Assembly (NCBI GenBank): GCA_964035545.1
Contig: CAXIUT010000183.1
Location: 992,001 to 1,056,000 of the forward strand
From: Bugula neritina
Lineage: Eukaryota; Bryozoa; Gymnolaemata; Cheilostomatida; Bugulidae
Length of the DNA stretch: 64,000 bases
Direction: 5' to 3'
The position numbers and the translations under genes were made by a program. Each line of letters opens with the position of its first letter. Position 1 is the stretch's first letter. The notes under the pieces were generated by a model. It was not told where the DNA came from. It did not search any database and saw nothing but the letters and a program-made list of their open reading frames with translations. Below are positions 29,842 through 43,310 of the stretch, piece after piece.

Positions 29842-32800
29842 TGAAATATACTGCAACATACTGAAATACACTGTAACATACTGAAATATACTGCAACATA
29901 CTGAAATACACTGCTACATACTGAAATATATTGCAACATACTGCAACATACTGCAATACACTGTAAAATACTGAAATACACTGCAACATACTACTACAAC
30001 ATATTAAAATACACTGCAACACATTGAAATACACTGCAACTTACCGAATATATGGTAAACTACTGAAATATACTGTAACGCATTGAAAAGTACTGCAACA
30101 TACTGAAATATATTGCGACACATTGCAATAAACTGTAACATACTGAAAAATGCTGTAGCACACTGAAATACACTGCCATTCACTGAAATATACTGCAACA
30201 TACTGAAATACACCGCAACATCCTACAACATACTGAAGTACACTGTAACATATTGAAATACACTGCAACACATTGAAATATACTGCAACATACCGAAATA
30301 TATCGTAAACTACTGAAATATACTGTAACACATTGAAAAAAACTGCAACATACTGAAATATACTGTAACAAACCGAAATATACTGCAACATACTGAAATA
30401 CACTGTAACATACTGAAATATACTGTAACATACTGAAATACACTGCAACATCCTACAAAATGCTGAAATACACTGTAACATATTGAAATACACTGTAACA
30501 TACTGAAATATACTGCAATATAATGAAATACACTGCAACATTCTACAAAAGGCTGAAATACACTGTAACATATTGAAATACACTGCAACACATTGAAATA
30601 TACTGCAACATACCGAAATATATGGTAAACTACTGAAATATACTGTAACACATTGAAAAAAACTGACATACTGAAATATACTGCGACACCTAGCAATATA
30701 CTGTAACATACTGAAATATGCTCTAGCACACTGAAATACAATGCAACTCACTGAAATATACTGCAACATACTGAAATACACCGCAACATCCTACAACATA
30801 CTAAAATACACTGTAACATTTCGAAATACACTGCAACACATTGAATTATACTGCAACATAACGAAATATATGGTAAACTAGTGAAATATATTTTAACAAA
30901 TTGAAAAATACTGCAACATACTGAAATATACTGTAACACACTGAAGTATACTGCAACATACTGAAATACACTGTAACATACTGAAATATACTGCAACATA
31001 CTGAAATACACTGCTACATACTGAAATATACTGCAACGTACTGCAACATACTGCAGCATACTGAAATACACTGTAACATACTGAAATACACTGCAACATA
31101 CTACCACATATTGAAATACACTGCAACACATTGAAATGTACTGCAACATACCGAAATATATGGTAAACTACTAAAATATACTGTAACACATTGAAAAATA
31201 CTGCAACATACTGAAATATACTGCGACACCTAGCAATATACTGTAACATACTGAAATATGCTCTAGCACACTGAAATACAATGCAACTTACTGAAATATA
31301 CTGCAACATACTGAAATACACTGCAACATCCTACAATATGCTGAAATACACAGTAACATATTGAAATACACTGCAACACTTTGAAATATACTGCAACATA
31401 CCGAAATATATGGTAAACTACTGCAACATACTACAACATACTGAAATACACTGCAACACATTGAAATATACTGCGACATACCTAAATATACGGTAATACA
31501 CTGAAATATACTGTAACACATTGAAAAATACTGCAACATACTGAAATACACTGTAACATACTGAAATACACTGCTACATACTGAAATATACTGCAACATA
31601 CTGCAACATACTGAAATACACAGTAACATACTGAAATAAACTGCAACATACTACAACATATTGAAATACACTGCAACACATTGAAATATACTGCAACATA
31701 CCTAAATATACGGTAATATACTGAAATTCACTGTAACGCATTGCAAAATACTGCAACATACTGAAATTCACTGCGACACACTGAAATACGCTGCAAAATA
31801 CTACAACATACTGAAATAAACTGTAACATGTTGAAATACACTGCAACACATTGAAAAATACTGCAACATACTGAAATATACTGTAACACACTGAAATATA
31901 CTGCAACATACTGAAATACACTGTAACATACTGAAATATACTGCAACATACTGAAATACACTGCTACATACTGAAATATACTGCAACATACTGCAACATA
32001 CTGCAATACACTGTAAAATACTGAAATACACTGCAACATACTACTACAACATATTGAAATACACTGCAACACATTGAAATACACTGCAACATACTGCAAC
32101 ATACTGCAATACACTGTAACATACTGAAATACACTGCAACATACTACAACATATTGAAATACACTGCAACACATTGAAATACACTGCAACTTACCGAATA
32201 TATGGTAAACTACTGAAATATACTGTAACGCATTGAAAAATACTGCAACATACTGAAATATATTGCGACACATTGCAATATACTGTAACATACTGAAAAA
32301 TGCTGTAGCACACTGAAATATACTGCAATTCACTGAAATATACTGCAACATACTGAAATACACCGCAACATCCTACAACATACTGAAATACTTTGTAACA
32401 TATTGAAATACACTGCAACACATTGAAATAGACTGCAACATAACGAAATATATGGTAAACTAATGAAATATATTTTAACACATTGAAAAATACTGCAACA
32501 TACTGAAATATATTTTAACACATTGAAAAATACTGCAACATACTGAAATACACTGCAACACATTGAAATATACTGCAACATACCGAAATATATGGTAAAC
32601 TACTGAAATATACTGTAACACATTGAAAAATACTGCAACATACTGAAATACACTGTAACATACTGAAATAAACTGCAACATACTACAACATATTGAGATA
32701 CACTGCAACAAATTGAAATATACTGCAACATACCTAAATATACGGTAATATACTGAAATTCACTGTAACGCATTGCAAAATACTACAACATACTGAAATT

Positions 32801-34591
32801 CACTGCGACACACTGAAATACGCTGCAAAATACTACAACATACTGAAATAAACTGTAACATATTGAAATACACTGCAACACATTGAAATATACTGCAACA
32901 TAACAAAATATATGGTAAACTACTGAAATAGACTTTAACACATTGAAAAATACTGCAACATACTGAAATACACTGTAACATACTGAAATATACTGCAACA
33001 TACTGAAACACACTGCTACATACTGAAATATACTGCAACGTACTGCAACATACTCCAGCATACTGAAATACACTGTAACATACTGAAATACACTGCAACA
33101 TACTACCACATATTGAAATACACTGCAACACATTGAAATGTACTGCAACATACCGAAATATACGGTAAACTACTAAAATATACTGTAACATATTGAAAAA
33201 TACTGCAACATACTGAAATATACTGCGACACCTAGCAATATACTGTAACATACTGAAATATGCTCTAGCACACTGAAATACAATGCAACACATTGAAATA
33301 TACTGCAACATACCTAAATATACGGTAATATACTGAAATTCACTGTAACGCATTGCAAAATACTGCAACATACTGAAATACACTGCAACATACTACCACA
33401 TATTGAAATACACTGCAACATATTGAAATACACTGCAACACATTGAAAAATACTGCAACATACTGAAATATACTGTAACACACTGAAATATACTGCAACA
33501 TACTGAAATACACTGTAACATACTGAAATATACTGCAACATACTGAAATACACTGCTACATACTGAAATATACTGCAACATACTGCAACATACTGCAATA
33601 CACTGTAACATACTGAAATACACTGCAATATACTACAACATATTGAAATACACTGCAACACATTGAAATACACTGCAACTTACCGAATATATGGTAAACT
33701 ACTGAAATATACTGTAACGCATTGAAAAATACTGCAACATACTGAAATATATTGCGACACATTGCAATATACTGTAACATACTAAAAAATGCTGTAGCAC
33801 ACTGAAATATACTGCAATTCACTGAAATATACTGCAACATACTGACATACACCGCAACATCCTACAACATACTGAAATACTTTGTAACATATTGAAATAC
33901 ACTGCAACACATTGAAATATACTGCAACATAACGAACTATATGGTAACCTACTGAAATATATTTTAACACATTGAAAAATACTGCAACATACTGAAATAT
34001 ATTTTAACACATTGAAAAATACTGCAACATAATGAAATATACTGTAACACACCGAAATATACTGCAACATACTGCAATACACTGTAAAATACTGAAATAC
34101 ACTGCAACATACTACTACATATTGAAATACACTGCAACACATTGAAATACACTGCAACATACTGCAACATACTGCAATACACTGTAACATACTTAAATAC
34201 ACTGCAACATACTACAACATATTGAAATACACTGCAACACATTGAAATACACTGCAACTTACCGAATAAATGGTAAACTACTGAAATATACTGTAACGCA
34301 TTGAAAAATACTGCAACATACTGAAATATATTGCGACACATTGCAATATACTGTAACATACTGAAAAATGCTGTAGCACACTGAAATATACTGCAATTCA
34401 CTGAAATATACTGCAAGATACTGAAATACACCGCAACATCCTACAACATACTGAAATACATTGTAACATATTGAAATACACTGCAACACATTGAAATAGA
34501 CTGCAACATAACGAAATATATGGTAAACTAATGAAATATATTTTAACACATTGAAAAATACTGCAACATACTGAAATATATTTTAACACAT
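29842..34591. repeat. 4,750-bp tandem duplication, copy 1
   Basis: Every landmark from about 29,842 to 34,591 recurs at a constant offset of 4,750 bp, with no net insertion or deletion. All - strand stop-free frames I compared across the two copies translate identically, and several full lines compared base by base showed no difference. This copy includes the divergent sub-block, an H-type segment, and a truncated 2,068-type repeat near its right end (from about 34,054). Confidence 0.85.
30004..30744. repeat. Divergent sub-block, copy 2
   Basis: Same variant string as 25,835-26,575 with the atcgtaaac form of the marker (near 30,301) and ctaccacata-type flanks. It sits near the left end of the first 4,750-bp duplicate and was copied with it to 34,754-35,494. 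No difference between these two copies was noticed. Confidence 0.7.
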
Positions 34592-34753
34592 TGAAATATA
34601 CTGCAACATACTGAAATACACTGTAACATACTGAAATATACTGCAACATACTGAAATACACTGCTACATACTGAAATATATTGCAACATACTGCAACATA
34701 CTGCAATACACTGTAAAATACTGAAATACACTGCAACATACTACTACAACATA

Positions 34754-35494
34754 TTAAAATACACTGCAACACATTGAAATACACTGCAACTTACCGAATA
34801 TATGGTAAACTACTGAAATATACTGTAACGCATTGAAAAGTACTGCAACATACTGAAATATATTGCGACACATTGCAATAAACTGTAACATACTGAAAAA
34901 TGCTGTAGCACACTGAAATACACTGCCATTCACTGAAATATACTGCAACATACTGAAATACACCGCAACATCCTACAACATACTGAAGTACACTGTAACA
35001 TATTGAAATACACTGCAACACATTGAAATATACTGCAACATACCGAAATATATCGTAAACTACTGAAATATACTGTAACACATTGAAAAAAACTGCAACA
35101 TACTGAAATATACTGTAACAAACCGAAATATACTGCAACATACTGAAATACACTGTAACATACTGAAATATACTGTAACATACTGAAATACACTGCAACA
35201 TCCTACAAAATGCTGAAATACACTGTAACATATTGAAATACACTGTAACATACTGAAATATACTGCAATATAATGAAATACACTGCAACATTCTACAAAA
35301 GGCTGAAATACACTGTAACATATTGAAATACACTGCAACACATTGAAATATACTGCAACATACCGAAATATATGGTAAACTACTGAAATATACTGTAACA
35401 CATTGAAAAAAACTGACATACTGAAATATACTGCGACACCTAGCAATATACTGTAACATACTGAAATATGCTCTAGCACACTGAAATACAATGC
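34754..35494. repeat. Divergent sub-block, copy 3
   Basis: Exact-looking copy of 30,004-30,744 at offset 4,750, including the atcgtaaac marker near 35,051 and the A-run monomer gaaaaaaactgacatac near 35,406. Confidence 0.7.
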
Positions 35495-36734
35495 AACTCA
35501 CTGAAATATACTGCAACATACTGAAATACACCGCAACATCCTACAACATACTAAAATACACTGTAACATTTCGAAATACACTGCAACACATTGAATTATA
35601 CTGCAACATAACGAAATATATGGTAAACTAGTGAAATATATTTTAACAAATTGAAAAATACTGCAACATACTGAAATATACTGTAACACACTGAAGTATA
35701 CTGCAACATACTGAAATACACTGTAACATACTGAAATATACTGCAACATACTGAAATACACTGCTACATACTGAAATATACTGCAACGTACTGCAACATA
35801 CTGCAGCATACTGAAATACACTGTAACATACTGAAATACACTGCAACATACTACCACATATTGAAATACACTGCAACACATTGAAATGTACTGCAACATA
35901 CCGAAATATATGGTAAACTACTAAAATATACTGTAACACATTGAAAAATACTGCAACATACTGAAATATACTGCGACACCTAGCAATATACTGTAACATA
36001 CTGAAATATGCTCTAGCACACTGAAATACAATGCAACTTACTGAAATATACTGCAACATACTGAAATACACTGCAACATCCTACAATATGCTGAAATACA
36101 CAGTAACATATTGAAATACACTGCAACACTTTGAAATATACTGCAACATACCGAAATATATGGTAAACTACTGCAACATACTACAACATACTGAAATACA
36201 CTGCAACACATTGAAATATACTGCGACATACCTAAATATACGGTAATACACTGAAATATACTGTAACACATTGAAAAATACTGCAACATACTGAAATACA
36301 CTGTAACATACTGAAATACACTGCTACATACTGAAATATACTGCAACATACTGCAACATACTGAAATACACAGTAACATACTGAAATAAACTGCAACATA
36401 CTACAACATATTGAAATACACTGCAACACATTGAAATATACTGCAACATACCTAAATATACGGTAATATACTGAAATTCACTGTAACGCATTGCAAAATA
36501 CTGCAACATACTGAAATTCACTGCGACACACTGAAATACGCTGCAAAATACTACAACATACTGAAATAAACTGTAACATGTTGAAATACACTGCAACACA
36601 TTGAAAAATACTGCAACATACTGAAATATACTGTAACACACTGAAATATACTGCAACATACTGAAATACACTGTAACATACTGAAATATACTGCAACATA
36701 CTGAAATACACTGCTACATACTGAAATATACTGC

Positions 36735-38803
36735 AACATACTGCAACATACTGCAATACACTGTAAAATACTGAAATACACTGCAACATACTACTACAAC
36801 ATATTGAAATACACTGCAACACATTGAAATACACTGCAACATACTGCAACATACTGCAATACACTGTAACATACTGAAATACACTGCAACATACTACAAC
36901 ATATTGAAATACACTGCAACACATTGAAATACACTGCAACTTACCGAATATATGGTAAACTACTGAAATATACTGTAACGCATTGAAAAATACTGCAACA
37001 TACTGAAATATATTGCGACACATTGCAATATACTGTAACATACTGAAAAATGCTGTAGCACACTGAAATATACTGCAATTCACTGAAATATACTGCAACA
37101 TACTGAAATACACCGCAACATCCTACAACATACTGAAATACTTTGTAACATATTGAAATACACTGCAACACATTGAAATAGACTGCAACATAACGAAATA
37201 TATGGTAAACTAATGAAATATATTTTAACACATTGAAAAATACTGCAACATACTGAAATATATTTTAACACATTGAAAAATACTGCAACATACTGAAATA
37301 CACTGCAACACATTGAAATATACTGCAACATACCGAAATATATGGTAAACTACTGAAATATACTGTAACACATTGAAAAATACTGCAACATACTGAAATA
37401 CACTGTAACATACTGAAATAAACTGCAACATACTACAACATATTGAGATACACTGCAACAAATTGAAATATACTGCAACATACCTAAATATACGGTAATA
37501 TACTGAAATTCACTGTAACGCATTGCAAAATACTACAACATACTGAAATTCACTGCGACACACTGAAATACGCTGCAAAATACTACAACATACTGAAATA
37601 AACTGTAACATATTGAAATACACTGCAACACATTGAAATATACTGCAACATAACAAAATATATGGTAAACTACTGAAATAGACTTTAACACATTGAAAAA
37701 TACTGCAACATACTGAAATACACTGTAACATACTGAAATATACTGCAACATACTGAAACACACTGCTACATACTGAAATATACTGCAACGTACTGCAACA
37801 TACTCCAGCATACTGAAATACACTGTAACATACTGAAATACACTGCAACATACTACCACATATTGAAATACACTGCAACACATTGAAATGTACTGCAACA
37901 TACCGAAATATACGGTAAACTACTAAAATATACTGTAACATATTGAAAAATACTGCAACATACTGAAATATACTGCGACACCTAGCAATATACTGTAACA
38001 TACTGAAATATGCTCTAGCACACTGAAATACAATGCAACACATTGAAATATACTGCAACATACCTAAATATACGGTAATATACTGAAATTCACTGTAACG
38101 CATTGCAAAATACTGCAACATACTGAAATACACTGCAACATACTACCACATATTGAAATACACTGCAACATATTGAAATACACTGCAACACATTGAAAAA
38201 TACTGCAACATACTGAAATATACTGTAACACACTGAAATATACTGCAACATACTGAAATACACTGTAACATACTGAAATATACTGCAACATACTGAAATA
38301 CACTGCTACATACTGAAATATACTGCAACATACTGCAACATACTGCAATACACTGTAACATACTGAAATACACTGCAATATACTACAACATATTGAAATA
38401 CACTGCAACACATTGAAATACACTGCAACTTACCGAATATATGGTAAACTACTGAAATATACTGTAACGCATTGAAAAATACTGCAACATACTGAAATAT
38501 ATTGCGACACATTGCAATATACTGTAACATACTAAAAAATGCTGTAGCACACTGAAATATACTGCAATTCACTGAAATATACTGCAACATACTGACATAC
38601 ACCGCAACATCCTACAACATACTGAAATACTTTGTAACATATTGAAATACACTGCAACACATTGAAATATACTGCAACATAACGAACTATATGGTAACCT
38701 ACTGAAATATATTTTAACACATTGAAAAATACTGCAACATACTGAAATATATTTTAACACATTGAAAAATACTGCAACATAATGAAATATACTGTAACAC
38801 ACC
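36735..38803. repeat. 2,068-bp tandem duplication, copy 1
   Basis: About 36,735-38,803 is followed by a second copy at offset 2,068 (2,071 at the extreme left, where copy 1 has actactacaacat and copy 2 has actactacat). It contains the cttaccgaatatatgg and aacgaaatatatgg markers 250 bp apart, the ctccagc variant near 37,803 and the cacctagcaatatac marker near 37,980. Confidence 0.65.
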
Positions 38804-40871
38804 GAAATATACTGCAACATACTGCAATACACTGTAAAATACTGAAATACACTGCAACATACTACTACATATTGAAATACACTGCAACACATTGAAATAC
38901 ACTGCAACATACTGCAACATACTGCAATACACTGTAACATACTTAAATACACTGCAACATACTACAACATATTGAAATACACTGCAACACATTGAAATAC
39001 ACTGCAACTTACCGAATAAATGGTAAACTACTGAAATATACTGTAACGCATTGAAAAATACTGCAACATACTGAAATATATTGCGACACATTGCAATATA
39101 CTGTAACATACTGAAAAATGCTGTAGCACACTGAAATATACTGCAATTCACTGAAATATACTGCAAGATACTGAAATACACCGCAACATCCTACAACATA
39201 CTGAAATACATTGTAACATATTGAAATACACTGCAACACATTGAAATAGACTGCAACATAACGAAATATATGGTAAACTAATGAAATATATTTTAACACA
39301 TTGAAAAATACTGCAACATACTGAAATATATTTTAACACATTGAAAAATACTGCAACATACTGAAATACACTGCAACACATTGAAATATACTGTAACATA
39401 CCGAAATATATGGTAAACTACTGAAATATACTGTAACACATTGAAAAATACTGCAACATACTGAAATACACTGTAACATACTGAAATAAACTGCAACATA
39501 CTACAACATATTGAGATACACTGCAACAAATTGAAATATACTGCAACATACCTAAATATACGGTAATATACTGAAATTCACTGTAACGCATTGCAAAATA
39601 CTACAACATACTGAAATTCACTGCGACACACTGAAATACGCTGCAAAATACTACAACATACTGAAATAAACTGTAACATATTGAAATACACTGCAACACA
39701 TTGAAATATACTGCAACATAACAAAATATATGGTAAACTACTGAAATAGACTTTAACACATTGAAAAATACTGCAACATACTGAAATACACTGTAACATA
39801 CTGAAATATACTGCAACATACTGAAATACACTGCTACATACTGAAATATACTGCAACGTACTGCAACATACTCCAGCATACTGAAATACACTGTAACATA
39901 CTGAAATACACTGCAACATACTACCACATATTGAAATACACTGCAACACATTGAAATGTACTGCAACATACCGAAATATATGGTAAACTACTAAATTATA
40001 CTGTAACATATTGAAAAATACTGCAACATACTGAAATATACTGCGACACCTAGCAATATACTGTAACATACTGAAATATGCTCTAGCACACTGAAATACA
40101 ATGCAACACATTGAAATATACTGCAACATACCTAAATATACGGTAATATACTGAAATTCACTGTAACGCATTGCAAAATACTGCAACATACTGAAATACA
40201 CTGCAACATACTACCACATATTGAAATACACTGCAACATATTGAAATACACTGCAACACATTGAAAAATACTGCAACATACTGAAATATACTGTAACACA
40301 CTGAAATATACTGCAACATACTGAAATACACTGTAACATACTGAAATATACTGCAACATACTGAAATACACTGCTACATACTGAAATATACTGCAACATA
40401 CTGCAACATACTGCAATACACTGTAACATACTGAAATACACTGCAATATACTACAACATATTGAAATACACTGCAACACATTGAAATACACTGCAACTTA
40501 CCGAATATATGGTAAACTACTGAAATATACTGTAACGCATTGAAAAATACTGCAACATACTGAAATATATTGCGACACATTGCAATATACTGTAACATAC
40601 TGAAAAATGCTGTAGCACACTGAAATATACTGCAATTCACTGAAATATACTGCAACATACTGACATACACCGCAACATCCTACAACATACTGAAATACTT
40701 TGTAACATATTGAAATACACTGCAACACATTGAAATATACTGCAACATAACGAACTATATGGTAACCTACTGAAATATATTTTAACACATTGAAAAATAC
40801 TGCAACATACTGAAATATATTTTAACACATTGAAAAATACTGCAACATGCTGAAATATACTGTAACACACC
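38804..40871. repeat. 2,068-bp tandem duplication, copy 2
   Basis: Second copy, with small private changes: gaataaatggtaaac at about 39,014, gcaagatactg at about 39,164, and ctaaattatactg near 39,993 for ctaaaatatactg. The first part (to 39,341) also has its own exact-looking twin at 34,054-34,591. The copy ends near 40,871, where the sequence passes into 8-kb-type monomers with three consecutive actgcaacat half-units (40,941-40,980). Confidence 0.65.
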
Positions 40872-42322
40872 GAAATATACTGCAACATACTGAAATACAC
40901 TGTAACATACTGAAATATACTGCAACATACTGAAATACACTGCTACATACTGCAACATACTGCAACATACTGCAACATACTGAAATACACTGCAACATAC
41001 TACAACATACTGAAATACGCTGCAACACATTGAAATATACTGCAACATACCTAAATATACGGTAACATACCGAAATATACTGTAACGCATTGCAAAATAC
41101 TGCAACATACTGAAATACACTGCGACACACTGAAATACGCTGCAAAATACTACAACATACTGAAATAAACTGTAACACATTGAAATACACTGCAATACAT
41201 TGAAAAATAATGCAATATACTGATATATACTGTAACACACTGAAATATACTGCAACATACTGAAATACACTGTAACATACTGAAATATACTGTAACATAC
41301 TGCAACATACTGAAATACACTGTAACATACTGAGATACACTGCCGCATACTGCAACATATTGAACTACACTGCAACACATTGAAATATATTGCAACTTAT
41401 CGAATATATGGAAAACTACTGAAATATACTGTAACGCATTGAAAAAGACTGCAACATACTGAAATATATTGCGACACATTGCAATATACTGTAATATACT
41501 GAAAAATGCTGTATCACACTGAAATATACTGCAATTCGCTGAAATATACTGCAACATACTGAAATACACCGCAACATCCTACAACATACTAAAATACACT
41601 GTAACATTTCGAAATACACTGCAACACATTGAATTATACTGCAACATAACGAAATATATGGTAAACTACTGAAATATATTTTAACAAATTGAAAAATACT
41701 GCAACATACTGAAATATACTGTAACACACTGAAGTATACTGCAACATACTGAAATACACTGTAACATACTGAAATATACTGCAACATACTGACATACACT
41801 GCTACATACTGAAATATACTGCAACGTACTGCAACATACTGCAGCATACTGAAATACACTGTAACATACTGAAATACACTGCAACATACTACCACATATT
41901 GAAATACACTGCAACACATTGAAATGTACTGCAACATACCGAAATATATGGTAAACTACTAAAATATACTGTAACACATTGAAAAATACTGCAACATACT
42001 GAAATATACTGCGACACCTAGCAATATACTGTAACATACTGAAATATGCTCTAGCACACTGAAATACAATGCAACTTACTGAAATATACTGCAACATACT
42101 GAAATACACTGCAACATCCTACAATATGCTGAAATACACAGTAACATATTGAAATACACTGCAACACTTTGAAATATACTGCAACATACCGAAATATATG
42201 GTAAACTACTGCAACATACTACAACATACTGAAATACACTGCAACACATTGAAATATACTGCGACATACCTAAATATACGGTAATATACTGAAATATACT
42301 GTAACACATTGAAAAATACTGC
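40872..42322. repeat. Mosaic block most similar to 22.5-23.8 kb
   Basis: After about 100 bp of 8-kb-type monomers, 40,977-42,322 matches 22,471-23,816 at offset 18,506. It shares the private acggtaacatacc variant (22,551 and 41,057) and the atttcgaaat palindrome at 41,606. One private change is gacatacactg near 41,791 where relatives have gaaatacactg. The block ends at about 42,318-42,327, inside gaaaaatactgcaacata. Confidence 0.65.
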
Positions 42323-43310
42323 AACATAACGAACTATATGGTAACCTACTGAAATATATTTTAACACATTGAAAAATACTGCAACATACTGAAATATATT
42401 TTAACACATTGAAAAATACTGCAACATACTGAAATATACTGTAACACACCGAAATATACTGCAACATACTGAAATACACTGTAACATACTGAAATATACT
42501 GCAACATACTGAAATACACTGCTACATACTGCAACATACTGCAACATACTGCAACATACTGAAATACACTGTAACATACTGAAATAAACTGCAACATACT
42601 ACAACATATTGAAATACACTGCAACGCACTGAAATACACCGCAAAATACTACAACATGCTGAAATACACTGTAACATTGAAATCCACTGCAACACATTGA
42701 AATATACTGCAACATACCGAAATATATGGTAAACTACTGAAATAGACTTTAACACATTGAAAAATACTGCAACATACAGAAATATACTGTAACACACTGA
42801 AATATACTGCAACATACTGAAATATACTGCGACACATTGCAATATACTGTAACATATTGAAATATGCTGTAGCACACTGAAATACACTGCAACATCCTAC
42901 AACATACTGAAATACACTGTAACATATTCAAATACACTGCAAGAAATTGAAATAGACTGCAACATAACAAAATATATGGTAAACTACTGAAATAGACTTT
43001 AACACATTGAAAAATACTGCAACATACAGAAATATACTGTAACACACTGAAATATACTGCAACATACTGAAATACACTGTAACATTCTGAAATATACTGC
43101 AACATACTGAAATACACTGCTACATACTGAAATATACTGCAACATACTGCAAAATACTGCAACATACTGAAATACACTGTAACATATTGAAGTACACTGC
43201 AACACATTGAAATATACTGCAACATGCCAAAATATATGGTAAACAACTGAAATATACTTTAACACATTGAAAAATACTGCAACATACTGAAATATACTGC
43301 GACACTTTGC
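42323..43310. repeat. Mosaic block most similar to 18.2-19.3 kb
   Basis: The left part matches 18.2-18.5 kb (offset about 24,090) and the right part matches 18.76-19.32 kb (offset 23,991), with about 100 bp lost between them near 42,615. A 2-bp deletion at about 42,675 (gtaacattgaaatcc for gtaacatattgaaatcc) is one of the few indels here that breaks the 20-bp register. Confidence 0.6.

Larger units (their letters stand above)
27712..31840. repeat. 4.1-kb tandem duplication, copy 2 (about 4,129 bp)
   Basis: Second copy, starting where gttgaaatacactgcaac passes into catcctacaatatgctg at 27,703-27,721. The two parental flanks share an 18-bp stretch there. It retains the 60 bp lost from copy 1 but lacks 40 bp (two monomers) near 31,540 that copy 1 has at about 27,371-27,410. 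The length difference (+60 and -40) therefore consists of whole monomers. At 28,732 it has T in place of the C of the atttcgaaat palindrome. Confidence 0.72.
34592..39341. repeat. 4,750-bp tandem duplication, copy 2
   Basis: The left junction lies at about 34,590-34,600, where ttttaacacattgaaatatac fuses two monomer types; the equivalent position at 39,341 reads ttgaaaaatac instead. Copy 2 continues to the right into a complete 2,068-bp repeat, whereas copy 1 is interrupted at 34,591. The 2,068-bp duplication was therefore already present when the 4,750-bp duplication occurred. Confidence 0.85.

Noticed and set aside
34592-39341. Calling the 4,750-bp duplicate an assembly error outright
   Set aside because: The junction and the right-hand extension differ between copies, which a true duplication would also give. 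The sequence alone cannot decide, so it is kept as an open question.
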